From an uncultured Clostridia bacterium (lineage in GTDB: Bacteria > Bacillota > Clostridia > Christensenellales > UBA1242): a DNA stretch of 64,000 nt. A program made the translations under genes and the position numbers. Shown one piece after another: positions 10,979 through 20,860 of the stretch. The stretch covers positions 141,771-205,770 of the forward strand of contig CANPYI010000001.1 of the NCBI GenBank assembly GCA_947588355.1, read 5' to 3'. The first letter of the stretch is position 1; each line of letters begins with the position of its first letter. Under the pieces are notes generated by a model, which searched no databases, had not been told where the DNA came from, and saw only the letters and a list, made by a program, of their open reading frames with translations.

Positions 10979-12334
10979 TTATATATCGAATATTTGCTTA
11001 ACTTCCCCGCGTTTGTCTGCCGAAAATCCCGTCATTATCCCGTCTTGCGACACTTTTATGGCTGTGCCATATTTTGCCATAGTGGTGGCTGCCGCCAAAC
11101 GACCTCCACCCATGCTGCCAGCCTCAATTTTGATAATTGCACCAACAGCAACCACAGTGCCGTCATAGTCGATGATTGTTGCGCCATCAACAGACGTCAT
11201 TTCTTCGATAAGTTTTCTGTCAATCTCTTGCAACTTTTTGCCGGCAAGCACTTTTCTTATTGCCATGGTTTTTGTATAGCCATTGTCATTCAAAAACGGT
11301 TCGTATTCCAAACTGAAACGTTCAATAATTTCTTTTGCGTTCCCAAGATTGTAAAGTTTTTCCGCTTCGTCAAGTTCAAGTTGTTTTTTCATTTCAAAAT
11401 GCTCTTTTGAAACAATATCCCCGGCATCGATGTGATTCAATGCGTCAAGCGTTTTGTCCTTGTTTATATACACAATGCAAGCACCCTTGTAAGCAAAAGA
11501 GCAATCCAAAGCAGTGTTGTAAAGTGCTCGACGAATTTCTTTTGCTGTGTAGGAAACATTGTTTTGCAAAAGTCGAATAATTTCTTCGTGCGAATAAACT
11601 CCCCAGCGGCCATTTCTTTTTGCAAAAATAAGTTGATGAGCAAAAAACACCAAAATATCACCTTTTATGGTCAAAACTATTCCAACGCGCTTGTCACCGC
11701 AAACTCTTGCAACATGGTCGTATATTCTTGGAGAAATTGTTGGAACATATTTTACTTTTCGAATGTTGACATGTCCAAGCAAATTTCCATTAAAATCAAA
11801 TTCTATAAATGAATTATTTCCATCAGAAAAGAGTGCAAAAAAGTTTTCTGTCAAGATATCTTTGTAAGAAACTTGATTTTTTGTGTCGCCCGAAACACCA
11901 AGATTGACAAGAATGCCAAGTTGAACGGTGTTGCCTTCATAAGTCCTTGAAGACCACGACTCCAAGCCATTTATTATTCCCAAAATTGTTTCTGTGCCTG
12001 TGTCGGTGATGCTGGCAATAAGGGCTTTTTCAATTGCGATGCTGTTGAGTTGTTGCAAATACATGCTGTCTGAAATATCCATGTGAGATATTTCATTAAG
12101 TTCTTTTATTATGGCACGCATAAGGCTCAGTTCAAACGACTTAAATGCCTGCCCACGTTTTAAGATCAAACGATAATTGTCAGATTTTGTAGGTTTCAAA
12201 AGGACAGAATTTCCGCCACCAAGTGCCACCTCCAAGTCACGAGGAGTTGACTCGGTTTCGCCATCAAGATAAGAACCTGTAAACAGCGGAACAATCAATT
12301 CTTCAACAATGTCGTAAAAAGCAGACTTTTCCAT
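10979..12334 (-). CDS. Protein with C-terminal diadenylate-cyclase-like (DisA_N/DAC-type) domain; divergent second motif
   Basis: C-terminus SVDGATIIDYDGTVVAVGAIIKIEAGSMGGGRLAAATTMAKYGTAIKVSQDGIMTGFS resembles the DAC core: DGA motif present, RHR motif replaced by GGGRLAAA. Confidence 0.65.
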   Translation of the reverse strand: MEKSAFYDIVEELIVPLFTGSYLDGETESTPRDLEVALGGGNSVLLKPTKSDNYRLILKRGQAFKSFELSLMRAIIKELNEISHMDISDSMYLQQLNSIAIEKALIASITDTGTETILGIINGLESWSSRTYEGNTVQLGILVNLGVSGDTKNQVSYKDILTENFFALFSDGNNSFIEFDFNGNLLGHVNIRKVKYVPTISPRIYDHVARVCGDKRVGIVLTIKGDILVFFAHQLIFAKRNGRWGVYSHEEIIRLLQNNVSYTAKEIRRALYNTALDCSFAYKGACIVYINKDKTLDALNHIDAGDIVSKEHFEMKKQLELDEAEKLYNLGNAKEIIERFSLEYEPFLNDNGYTKTMAIRKVLAGKKLQEIDRKLIEEMTSVDGATIIDYDGTVVAVGAIIKIEAGSMGGGRLAAATTMAKYGTAIKVSQDGIMTGFSADKRGEVKQIFDI

Positions 12335-12524
12335 TTGTCACCCCAAACAAACAATTTAGTTCACAAGTTCACCAAAAAAACGACTTTCAACAAAAAAGTG
12401 CCGAAAATATGGTGAAATTTATGAAATTACAAGAAACTTTTATCTTTCAATTTCATTTTAAATTTTTATAAATAATACTGTCAAGTGTTTTGCATTAAAA
12501 TTTAAAAATTTTTAATTAAAACCA

Positions 12525-13211
12525 TCAGTTATCGATTTCATTTCGGATTGTATCCAAAATCTTGTTCTCAATCCTTGAAATATACGAACGAGAAATGCCA
12601 AGTTTTTGTGAAACTTCCTTTTGCGTCAAAGCCTTTGGACAGTCAATGCCATAGCGAAGTTTTATCACAGTTTGTTCGCGGTCATTAAGTTTTTCTGAAA
12701 TTATTCGCTTAACTTTTTGCATAGTCAAATTCTGTTCAACCTGAACAAAAACTTCCTCATCATCACTTGCCAAAACATCTTTAAGTTCCAAATCTTTGTC
12801 GTCATCATTGCCACTTGTAAGAGTGTTGATTGACACAACATTTTTGTGCTTTTTGTTGGCACGAATAAGCATCAAAATTTCGTTGTTTATGCAACGCGCC
12901 GCATAGGTTGAAAGTTGAACTTTTTTTCCATAATCAAAAGTGTCAATTGCCTTTATAAGTCCAATTGTTCCAACAGAAAGCAAATCATCTGCTTCCAAAG
13001 AATTTGTATATTTTTTGACGATGTGTGCCACAAGACGCAGATTGTGACTGATAAGTTTTTCTCGTGCCTTTTTGTCGCCCATTTTCATCTTTTCAAATTC
13101 TGCCTTTTCTTCCTCCAAAGTCAAAGGTTTAGGAAAACCTTGAGCCGTGTTGACATAGTTTGTAAACAAACAAATTCGACTAAAAAAATATGCAAAACTT
13201 TCAAAAACCAT
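12525..13211 (-). CDS. sigK: RNA polymerase sporulation sigma factor SigK
   Basis: FPKPLTLEEEKAEFEKMKMGDKKAREKLISHNLRLVAHIVKKYTN..DDLLSVGTIGLIKAIDTFDYGKKVQLSTYAARCINNEILM; C-terminal QKEVSQKLGISRSYISRIE. Confidence 0.9.
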   Translation of the reverse strand: MVFESFAYFFSRICLFTNYVNTAQGFPKPLTLEEEKAEFEKMKMGDKKAREKLISHNLRLVAHIVKKYTNSLEADDLLSVGTIGLIKAIDTFDYGKKVQLSTYAARCINNEILMLIRANKKHKNVVSINTLTSGNDDDKDLELKDVLASDDEEVFVQVEQNLTMQKVKRIISEKLNDREQTVIKLRYGIDCPKALTQKEVSQKLGISRSYISRIENKILDTIRNEIDN

Positions 13212-13355
13212 ACAAACTCCTACTTTGCATTTATATGTCGGTTTTTGTCAGATTTTGACTGTGATCTTGTCCAATTTTAAAAGCAGCAAACAAAAAAATA
13301 AAAAAGATTTTACAAAAAGATTGTAAAATCAAAAAGTTAAATTATTTTTACGTAA

Positions 13356-13400
13356 ACAAAATATGGTGTATTATGCATCACATACTACACCATATTTTGT
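13356..13400. terminator. Inverted repeat between sigK and ftsY, probably terminator of the ftsY/smc operon
   Basis: acaaaatatggtgta (13356-13370) / tacaccatattttgt (13386-13400): perfect 15-bp arms, 15-nt loop. Confidence 0.6.
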
Positions 13401-13402
13401 GT

Positions 13403-14299
13403 TTAAAACAATTCATCAACAAATTCTTTCACATTAAATTTGTCAAGGTCTTCCACCTTTTCGCCTGTGCCAACAAACACAACCGGCAATTTATACTCTT
13501 TTTCAATGGCAATAATGACACCACCTTTGGCAGTGCCATCAAGTTTTGTAAGCACAATTCCATCAATGGCGCAATATTCTGCAAATGCATTGATTTGCGA
13601 AAGTGCATTTTGACCGGTTGTAGCGTCCAAAACTATAAAATTATATTTGTGAGCGTTTTCATACTCTTTTTGTATAATTTTCTCAATTTTTTTCAATTCT
13701 GCCATAAGGTTTGTTTTGGTGTGAAGTCGCCCCGCAGTGTCCACCAAAAGCACATCTGTGTTGTTTGCTTTTGCACTTGAAATTCCATCAAACACAACTG
13801 CGCCAGCATCAGCGCCTTCTGTGTGCTTCACTATGCGAGTTTTTGTCCTGTCCGCCCATTCAGAAAGTTGAGAAGATGCAGCAGCACGAAAGGTGTCGCC
13901 TGCAACCAATGTCACGCTCTTTTTTTGATTTTTAAAAAACTGTGCAAGTTTTCCTATTGTTGTGGTTTTGCCAACACCATTGACGCCAATAATGGTTATC
14001 ACGGCAGGATACTCAATATCTATTGCCGGTGCCTCACTCAAAAGTTTCTCAATTGTTTCTTTGAGAACAAAGCGAACTTCTTCCGCTTTACGAATTTTTC
14101 GTTTGTGACATTCGTCCCTTAATTCTTCCACAATTTCAATGGATGTTTTCACACCAATATCGCAAGAAATAAGTATGTCCGTAAGGTCATCATAAAGTTC
14201 ATCATCAACTTCTCCATGACTCAGCAGGGCATCAATTTTGCGATTGAAAGCATCTTTAGTTTTTTTAAGAGCATTGCCAATTTTTTTAAAAAGACCCAT
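13403..14299 (-). CDS. ftsY: Signal recognition particle receptor FtsY
   Basis: GVNGVGKTTTIGKLA, GDTFRAAASSQLSEWA, DTAGRLHTKTNLMAEL, LTKLDGTAKGGV. Confidence 0.95.
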   Translation of the reverse strand: MGLFKKIGNALKKTKDAFNRKIDALLSHGEVDDELYDDLTDILISCDIGVKTSIEIVEELRDECHKRKIRKAEEVRFVLKETIEKLLSEAPAIDIEYPAVITIIGVNGVGKTTTIGKLAQFFKNQKKSVTLVAGDTFRAAASSQLSEWADRTKTRIVKHTEGADAGAVVFDGISSAKANNTDVLLVDTAGRLHTKTNLMAELKKIEKIIQKEYENAHKYNFIVLDATTGQNALSQINAFAEYCAIDGIVLTKLDGTAKGGVIIAIEKEYKLPVVFVGTGEKVEDLDKFNVKEFVDELF

Positions 14300-14314
14300 T
14301 GTTCACCTTCCTTA

Positions 14315-17300
14315 TCAAACTTCCACAGATTCGTTTGATTCAACATTACTTTCATCAGATTGTTTTATCGCATCAGAAAGTTTTACAGAAACAATCTTAG
14401 ATACACCTTTTTCCTCCATTGTCACCCCGTACAAGCTGTCCGAAAGTTCCATGGTTGGCTTTCGGTGTGTAATAACAATAAACTGAGTCGTTTCTGACAA
14501 TCTTTTCAGATACAACGCAAATCTTTCGATGTTTGCATCATCAAGAGCCGCTTCAATTTCGTCCAAAAGCGAAAATGGCAGAGGCTTCAATCGAAGAATA
14601 GCAAACAAAAGTGCGATGGCGGTCAAGGTTTTTTCTCCACCAGACAAAAGTGAAAGTTTGTTTGCTGCCTTGCCAGGAAGTTGAACCATAATCTCCACGC
14701 CCGCTTCAAGTGGATCTTCTGCTTCTGTAAGTTCCAAACGCGCGTTTCCGCCACCAAACAATTCTCGGAACACAACCTTAAAACTGTCGTTAATACGCTG
14801 AAATTCAGTGTTGAACTTGTCAAGCATTTCAGTGGAAAGGTCTTTGATAATTTTCACCAAATCACTTTCCGCCTTGCGCAAATCTTCGGCCTGAGTTGTC
14901 ATGTCCTCATATCTGTCAAGAAGTGTTTTTACGTCTTCTATTGCATGAACATTGACATATCCAAGAGCAGAAATATCTTTTTTGAGTTTTGAAATGGCAA
15001 TAGAAGCCTCTTTGATATCAAAATCTGGTCTTCTAAACTCCAAGCAACCTTGATATGTCAAACTATATTCCTCATAAATACGTTCCTGCATTGATTCAAG
15101 TTCAGTGTCCACACGTTGCAAGTTTGCTTCCTCTCGGAATTTGCGATCATTGATTTTTGAAAGTTCTTCCATCGTTGCGGTTTTGTCTTCGTCAAGTTTT
15201 TTAATTGCGGAAGATACAGAAATTTTGCTGTTTTCAAGATTTTCTCTTTCTTTTCTTATTTTTGTCAAGTTGTCTTTTGCAAGCGAAGGTGCAGCCTTTT
15301 CTATTTGAATTTTTATCATTTCTTCAGCATTTGCAATAAACTTTTCATTTTCTGCCAAATGAACTTTCAGAGTTTCTATGTTTGAAATTTGTTTGTCTTT
15401 TTCCAAAATCATTCTGTCAAGTTCATCTTGAAGTGCATGCAATTTTTCTTCACAGGAAGCAATTTCCACCTTGACAGATGTCATGTTTGAAACAATTTGA
15501 TCACGTTCTGTGCGGACTTTGTTGTATCGTTCCTGTCGCTGTTTCACCAATATGTCCGCATCTTCCTTGTTTCCAGAAAGAGCGTTCTGCATCAAGTTTA
15601 CTTGTGCAAGTTCTCCATCAATCAATCTCAACTTATTTTCGACCGAAGTTTTTTCCATTTCAAAGGCTTTCTTTTCGTCAGAAAGTTCGGCAATATCCTT
15701 CAGTATCGCATCAAGTTTTTCTTGCTCCTTGGCAAGTTTCACATCAAGGTCATTTTTCTGTCCTTGCAAAATGTTTTCGTTTTTCTTCGAGCCTTCCAAA
15801 TCGGCTTTAAGATAATCAACTTTTCTGCGCAATTCAACTTCCTTAAGCTGCATTTCTTCAAGTTGATTTGACAGCGTTTCAATCTCTCTTTGACGAGAAA
15901 TCAGATTGACCGCTTCGGCTTTTTTGCTGCCGCCCGTCAATGAACCTTGAGTGCTGACAACATCACCCTCAAGTGTGACAATTTTGAAAGAAAACTTGTT
16001 GTCACGTGCCAAACTTACAGCAGTGTTCATGTTGTCAACAACCACCGTTCCGCCCAGAAGATTGCTGATAACATTGTCAATTTTGCGGTCGTATTCAATA
16101 AGTTTGCTTGCAACACCAAACACACCCTTTCTGCCACTGACAAGACGCTCGTCAAGGTCTCGCCTTTTCATACTTGAGATTGGCAAAAATGTTGCACGGC
16201 CAAATTGGTTTTGTTTAAGATAGGAAATAAGTTCTTTTGCACCGTCTTCGTTGAAAGTTACAATATTTTGCACAGCGGCTCCAAGAGCAACATCTATGGC
16301 TGTTTCAAACTGAGTTGGCACTTTTATAAGAGACGCCAAAACGCCCACCATTTTTTCTCTGAAAGCAGAATTTTTCTCACTTTCTTTCAATATTTTGCGA
16401 ACAGCCGGTGCATATCCTTCAAACTCTGCTTGCATTTCGCTAAGCAATTTTTTTCTATTTTCAAACACCTTGATTTGAGTTGTCAAATTGGCACGTTCAA
16501 CTTCAAGTTCTGCAACTTCGTTTGTGCTGACAAAAAGACGACCGGAAAGTTCTTCAAATTCGGTTTTTATTTTGTCAAACTCCGATTTTGCCAAAGCAAT
16601 CTGACTTTCGCTTGTTTTTTTCAAATTTTCAACATTTTCAAGTTTGTAGTCCACTTCTGCAATGTTTTTTTCAAGATTCTTTTTGCTTTCCAAAAGCAAA
16701 TTTTTCTCAGTTTCCAATCTTGAAACGTTGCTTTTCACATCAGACAAAGATCCAAGAGTTTCAATGATTTTTTGTTGAGATTGCCCGGCCTCCGTTTCAC
16801 TTAGGCTCATTTCATCAACAAGTGCCAAATGTCTGTCCGAAAGTTCTTTATATGAAGCATTCAAAGAAGAAAGTTTGGCTTGCAACTGCTCTTTTTCTGC
16901 TGATTTGTTTTTTTCTTGTTCTTCACAAGTGTCAATTATTGTTTGTGCGTTGGAAATATCCAAGTTTAAGCGATCGTTTTCTCGCTGAGAAAAATTGATT
17001 CGCTCACGCATAACCTTGGTTTCGCCTTCTTGTTTTTCAAGTTCAACAGTCAATTGAAGTTCTTTGTCGTGAAGCGAAGCAATCTGTTTGTCAAAATCAC
17101 TGAGTTTGTCCATCTGCTCGCTGTACTGCTGATTTTGTCTGTCAAGGTCGGTTTGGCGTGCAAACATTTCCTCTTCTATCGCCTGCATTTTGGACTTTAT
17201 TTGGTCTTTTTGCACACTTGAGTTTTCATATTGGAAAATATACGCATTGACCTCCAAATCCTTCAGTTCGCCTTTGTATTGCAGATATTTTTTGGCATCT

Positions 17301-17929
17301 TCTGCTTGTTTTTTAAGCGGCCCCATTTGACGTTCAATTTCTGATGTTATGTCATCTATTCTCACAAGATTGTCACGTGTGTTTTGCAATTTTCGTTCGG
17401 CTTCGTCTTTACGCGATTTAAATTTTGAAATTCCTGCGGCTTCTTCAAACATCACACGGCGTTCTTCAGGTTTTTCATCAACGATTTCACTAACTTTGCC
17501 CTGACCAATAACAGAATATCCATTTTTGCCGACACCACTGTCGAAAAGCAAATTGGTGATATCTTTCAATCTGCAAGTGTTTTTGTTTATCAAATATTCA
17601 CTTTCACCAGAACGATAAAGTTTTCTTGTTATGGAAAGTTCGTCATAAGCAATATTAAAAAATCTGTCGGTATTGTCAAATGTAAGTGTAACTTCACAAT
17701 AAGACAAACTTTTTCTTTTTTCAGTGCCTTTAAAAATGACGTCTTGCATATTGTCGCCACGCAAACTCTTTGCGCTTTGCTCACCCAAAACCCAACGAAT
17801 AGCCTCTGCAATATTACTTTTTCCACAACCGTTAGGCCCTACAATTGCGGTGAAACCTCCATTAAATTCCACGACAGTTCTGTCCGCAAAAGATTTGAAG
17901 CCTATCATTTCGATTTTCTTAAAATACAT
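14315..17929 (-). CDS. smc: Chromosome segregation protein SMC
   Basis: IEMIGFKSFADRT, AIVGPNGCGKSNIAEAIRWVLGEQSAKSLRG, hinge LGAAVQNIV, C-terminal LLSGGEKTLTAIALLFAI and FSLLDEIEAALDD. Confidence 0.97.
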   Translation of the reverse strand: MYFKKIEMIGFKSFADRTVVEFNGGFTAIVGPNGCGKSNIAEAIRWVLGEQSAKSLRGDNMQDVIFKGTEKRKSLSYCEVTLTFDNTDRFFNIAYDELSITRKLYRSGESEYLINKNTCRLKDITNLLFDSGVGKNGYSVIGQGKVSEIVDEKPEERRVMFEEAAGISKFKSRKDEAERKLQNTRDNLVRIDDITSEIERQMGPLKKQAEDAKKYLQYKGELKDLEVNAYIFQYENSSVQKDQIKSKMQAIEEEMFARQTDLDRQNQQYSEQMDKLSDFDKQIASLHDKELQLTVELEKQEGETKVMRERINFSQRENDRLNLDISNAQTIIDTCEEQEKNKSAEKEQLQAKLSSLNASYKELSDRHLALVDEMSLSETEAGQSQQKIIETLGSLSDVKSNVSRLETEKNLLLESKKNLEKNIAEVDYKLENVENLKKTSESQIALAKSEFDKIKTEFEELSGRLFVSTNEVAELEVERANLTTQIKVFENRKKLLSEMQAEFEGYAPAVRKILKESEKNSAFREKMVGVLASLIKVPTQFETAIDVALGAAVQNIVTFNEDGAKELISYLKQNQFGRATFLPISSMKRRDLDERLVSGRKGVFGVASKLIEYDRKIDNVISNLLGGTVVVDNMNTAVSLARDNKFSFKIVTLEGDVVSTQGSLTGGSKKAEAVNLISRQREIETLSNQLEEMQLKEVELRRKVDYLKADLEGSKKNENILQGQKNDLDVKLAKEQEKLDAILKDIAELSDEKKAFEMEKTSVENKLRLIDGELAQVNLMQNALSGNKEDADILVKQRQERYNKVRTERDQIVSNMTSVKVEIASCEEKLHALQDELDRMILEKDKQISNIETLKVHLAENEKFIANAEEMIKIQIEKAAPSLAKDNLTKIRKERENLENSKISVSSAIKKLDEDKTATMEELSKINDRKFREEANLQRVDTELESMQERIYEEYSLTYQGCLEFRRPDFDIKEASIAISKLKKDISALGYVNVHAIEDVKTLLDRYEDMTTQAEDLRKAESDLVKIIKDLSTEMLDKFNTEFQRINDSFKVVFRELFGGGNARLELTEAEDPLEAGVEIMVQLPGKAANKLSLLSGGEKTLTAIALLFAILRLKPLPFSLLDEIEAALDDANIERFALYLKRLSETTQFIVITHRKPTMELSDSLYGVTMEEKGVSKIVSVKLSDAIKQSDESNVESNESVEV

Positions 17930-17964
17930 GTCAATTTCCTTTTTTTTGTTATACTTTCATAACT

Positions 17965-18621
17965 TTATTCAAATAATTTTTTTATAGCAACAAAGGCACA
18001 ATTTTGTTCCGCCTTGGTTTTGTCTTTGCCATATCCCGTGGCAATAAGATCCTCGTCCAAAAAGAATTTTGACTCAAAGCCAACTTCTGCCTTGGTGGTC
18101 TCATATTTCATCGTGCACTTAAAGTTTGCTTGCACAAGTTCCTGCAACTGCGACTTAAAATTGTCGTCTTGTGCAGTAGCAAATTCCTCAAGACCAAGTT
18201 TTGCAATAATAAACTGCCTTGCCTCCTCCAAACCTTTGTCAAGATAAATGGCTGCGATTATGCTTTCCATTATATCGCCTTTGATTGCAGTCGTTATCTC
18301 ACCCTTAAGACTGTTGCCCGTGATGACAAACTTTGAAAGATTCAGTTGGTCAAAACATTCTGACAGATGATCTTCCGAAACATAATGTGCGCGCAAAACG
18401 GTCAATTCGCCCTCATTTTTGGTACAATTTTTAAACAAATATTCACCGACCACAAAATTGAGAATACTGTCGCCCAAAAATTCCAAACGTTGATAATTCT
18501 CTTTTGATTTTGACGGATGAGTCAACGCACGTGTCAAAAGTTTTTTGTCACTTATTTTGATGCCAAGTGCATTAAAAATCTCGTTGGAAAAATCATTTGA
18601 TTTATTTTTTTGTACAGCCAT
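17965..18621 (-). CDS. rnc: Ribonuclease III
   Basis: YQRLEFLGDSILNFVVGEYLF, KGDIMESIIAAIYLDKG, C-terminal dsRBD. Confidence 0.95.
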   Translation of the reverse strand: MAVQKNKSNDFSNEIFNALGIKISDKKLLTRALTHPSKSKENYQRLEFLGDSILNFVVGEYLFKNCTKNEGELTVLRAHYVSEDHLSECFDQLNLSKFVITGNSLKGEITTAIKGDIMESIIAAIYLDKGLEEARQFIIAKLGLEEFATAQDDNFKSQLQELVQANFKCTMKYETTKAEVGFESKFFLDEDLIATGYGKDKTKAEQNCAFVAIKKLFE

Positions 18622-18622
18622 T

Positions 18623-19645
18623 TTACGCCTCGCTTTTCTCTGTCATAGCAAGCACAAGTTCTTCAATTTTTTCATTCAAATGATTTTCGTGCAACTTTGC
18701 AACCTGCAAAATAGTGTTTTTTATCACTTCACGTTTGGCACTGCCATGAGTTTTTACAACAAGTTTCTTGCAGCCCAAGAAAGGTGCCCCGCCATATTTG
18801 TTTATGTCCATTTTTTCCTTTAAGCCCTTAAATTTTTTCATCATAACGGCGCCAATCATGGAAAAAACATTCTTTTTTGCTTCAGCCTTCAACATTTTTG
18901 ACATTCCACTTGCCACACCCTCAACACTCTTCAAAAGCACATTGCCAGCAAAACCATCTGTCACAATAACATCAACGTCGCCTGACATAACTTCGCGTGC
19001 TTCTATATTTCCGACAAAATTGATTGGCAGTTTTTTGAGAAGCGGATAAGTCTCCTTGCAAAGTTCGTTGCCTTTGTGTTCTTCAACACCGTTGTTCAAA
19101 AGGGCAACCTTTGGATTTTCATTTCCTGTCATTGCAGAAGCATAAGCACTTGCCATAATTGCAAAATGTAAAAGATGCTCGCTTTTGCAATCCACATTTG
19201 CGCCACTGTCACAAATCATAACGGTTTTGTTTGGCTTTATAGTTGGCAAAATTGGACAAAGCGCAGGGCGAGAAATTCCTTTAATTCGTCCTATTTTCAA
19301 AATTGCACCCGTAAGCACCGCACCCGTGCTGCCAGCAGAAACCAAACCAACAATATCATCATTTTCTTTCAAAAGGTCAAATGCCTTGACCAAAGAACTG
19401 TCTTTTTTTTGTCTTATTGCAAGCGTTGGAGCATCATCGTTGGAAATAACATCATTTGCCTGAACAATCTCCAATCTTTCTGTGCGACCATTAAGGATTT
19501 CTTTAATTTTATCTTCTCGCCCGGTCAAAACAACCTGCAAATCTTTCTTTTCTTCAACGGCAAGTACAGCACCTTCCACAATCTCAACAGGTGCATTGTC
19601 CCCACCAAAAGCATCAACCACAATTTTCATATTTTTCTCCCACAA
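18623..19645 (-). CDS. plsX: Phosphate acyltransferase PlsX (likely start MKIVVDAFGGDNAP)
   Basis: MKIVVDAFGGDNAPVEIVEGA, GLVSAGSTGAVLTGAILKIGRIKGISRPALCPILPT, DVIVTDGFAGNVLLKSVEG. Confidence 0.94.
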   Translation of the reverse strand: MWEKNMKIVVDAFGGDNAPVEIVEGAVLAVEEKKDLQVVLTGREDKIKEILNGRTERLEIVQANDVISNDDAPTLAIRQKKDSSLVKAFDLLKENDDIVGLVSAGSTGAVLTGAILKIGRIKGISRPALCPILPTIKPNKTVMICDSGANVDCKSEHLLHFAIMASAYASAMTGNENPKVALLNNGVEEHKGNELCKETYPLLKKLPINFVGNIEAREVMSGDVDVIVTDGFAGNVLLKSVEGVASGMSKMLKAEAKKNVFSMIGAVMMKKFKGLKEKMDINKYGGAPFLGCKKLVVKTHGSAKREVIKNTILQVAKLHENHLNEKIEELVLAMTEKSEA

Positions 19646-19782
19646 TATTTGTTATATAGGCAAAATTATAATACAAAGATACTATAACAAAAAAGCCACC
19701 TTAAAGTCAAAAAAATATGTGAAATTTCAGAAGAAAAATAACCAAAAACAAAAAAATAACTTAAAAAATTTTTGAAAACCTA

Positions 19783-19810
19783 TTGACAAACACCCCCCCC
19801 GTGTTAAAAT
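19783..19810 (+). promoter_or_regulatory. Promoter with C8 homopolymer in the -35/-10 spacer
   Basis: TTGACA (19783-19788), aacaCCCCCCCCgtgt (16 nt, C8 at 19793-19800), TAAAAT (19805-19810); RBS and ATG at 19842 follow. Confidence 0.8.
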
Positions 19811-19841
19811 GTGCTTGAATGAAAAAAAGGAGATAAAAAAT

Positions 19842-20555
19842 ATGGCAACAATAGAAAATTATGTAAATTTGCCAAGCGAAGCAGATTGGGAAGAAATTAT
19901 GACAAAATTCCCTGCTTTTGCAAGTGCGTCACTTTCAGCAAAAGCCAAGAAAGACTTGGCATTTGAAAACAGTGATTACAAAGCAGGATACTACTTCACC
20001 CGCACTGCGTTGCCGGGCTCGTCCGACGGAGTGAAGTATGTAGGCACTGACGGCGACCTGCGCTGGACCCGCAGTTACAACTATGACACCGGGTTGCGCG
20101 TCGCTTTGCAAATAATCTACAATCCAGAATGCAACCTTGTCAAAGGTTGCAAAAAAGTTTCCAGAACTGCTGAAATTTGGGACAAGAAAAAAGGTGACAC
20201 AGTCAAAACAACAAGCAAAGCACCAGTTGTGACATTCGGAAAGAAAGACTATATTTGGCTGAACAAAGATGAATGTGAAAATGGCAAAGAAAAGTCAATG
20301 AGGCTTGTAAGTCTTGAACTTATTGCAAGAGCAAAACAATTTGACAAAGATGGAAATACAAATGACTACGGCAGTGAAGAGGCAAAAGAATTGAGACAGC
20401 AATGCCAATATAAAGCATTTGAATTTGCCACTGAGGAAGAAAAGGCAATGCTTGTTAAAGTGCGACTTTCCGAAGAAGACAAATATGAAAAAGCAGAGCC
20501 AATCTTGAAGACAAAACAAGAAAAAACTCATTCAGAAAAACCTAGAAATCGATAA
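19842..20555 (+). CDS. Hypothetical protein with DUF6273-like/C-type-lectin-like segment
   Basis: aaaggag RBS then ATG at 19842 (ORF track start 19809 is probably too early). YYFTRTALPGSSDGVKYVGTDGDLRWTRSYNYDTGLRVALQI resembles the W-x-R ... GVRPAL pattern of DUF6273-like proteins. Confidence 0.6.
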   Translation: MATIENYVNLPSEADWEEIMTKFPAFASASLSAKAKKDLAFENSDYKAGYYFTRTALPGSSDGVKYVGTDGDLRWTRSYNYDTGLRVALQIIYNPECNLVKGCKKVSRTAEIWDKKKGDTVKTTSKAPVVTFGKKDYIWLNKDECENGKEKSMRLVSLELIARAKQFDKDGNTNDYGSEEAKELRQQCQYKAFEFATEEEKAMLVKVRLSEEDKYEKAEPILKTKQEKTHSEKPRNR

Positions 20556-20588
20556 AAAACAGAGAGAAACCTCTGTTTTTTTTTTAAC
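20556..20588 (+). terminator. Rho-independent terminator
   Basis: cagag-agaaac-ctctg followed by a T-run. Confidence 0.75.
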
Positions 20589-20860
20589 ATCGTAGCACCA
20601 ATTTCAAAAAAAACGATTGCATCAACCCAGCGCAAAAACAAAAAAATAAGCGTAAAGGCGATACTTTTCGCTTAAAAGCGAAAATGAGCAAACAGCGCAA
20701 TTTTTTTCTAAATTAAATTTATTATCTTCGAAGTTCTTCTTTCAAAGTCACCGCAAAACCGCCAACGTAGTGCGGTTTTCGTTTGGCGGTGAAACAAAAA
20801 AATAAGCGTCACCCGAGCGCTTGCGACAGCAAGCCGAGTTTAAGCGCAATTTTTTTTGTT

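Noticed and set aside
12525-13211. skin-like element interrupting sigK
   Set aside because: sigK reads through as one continuous ORF; no insertion.
14315-17929. Many + strand ORFs opposite smc (e.g. 16205-16723, 15497-15871)
   Set aside because: Antisense to a clear full-length SMC; low-complexity F/K-rich translations typical of AT-rich antisense frames.
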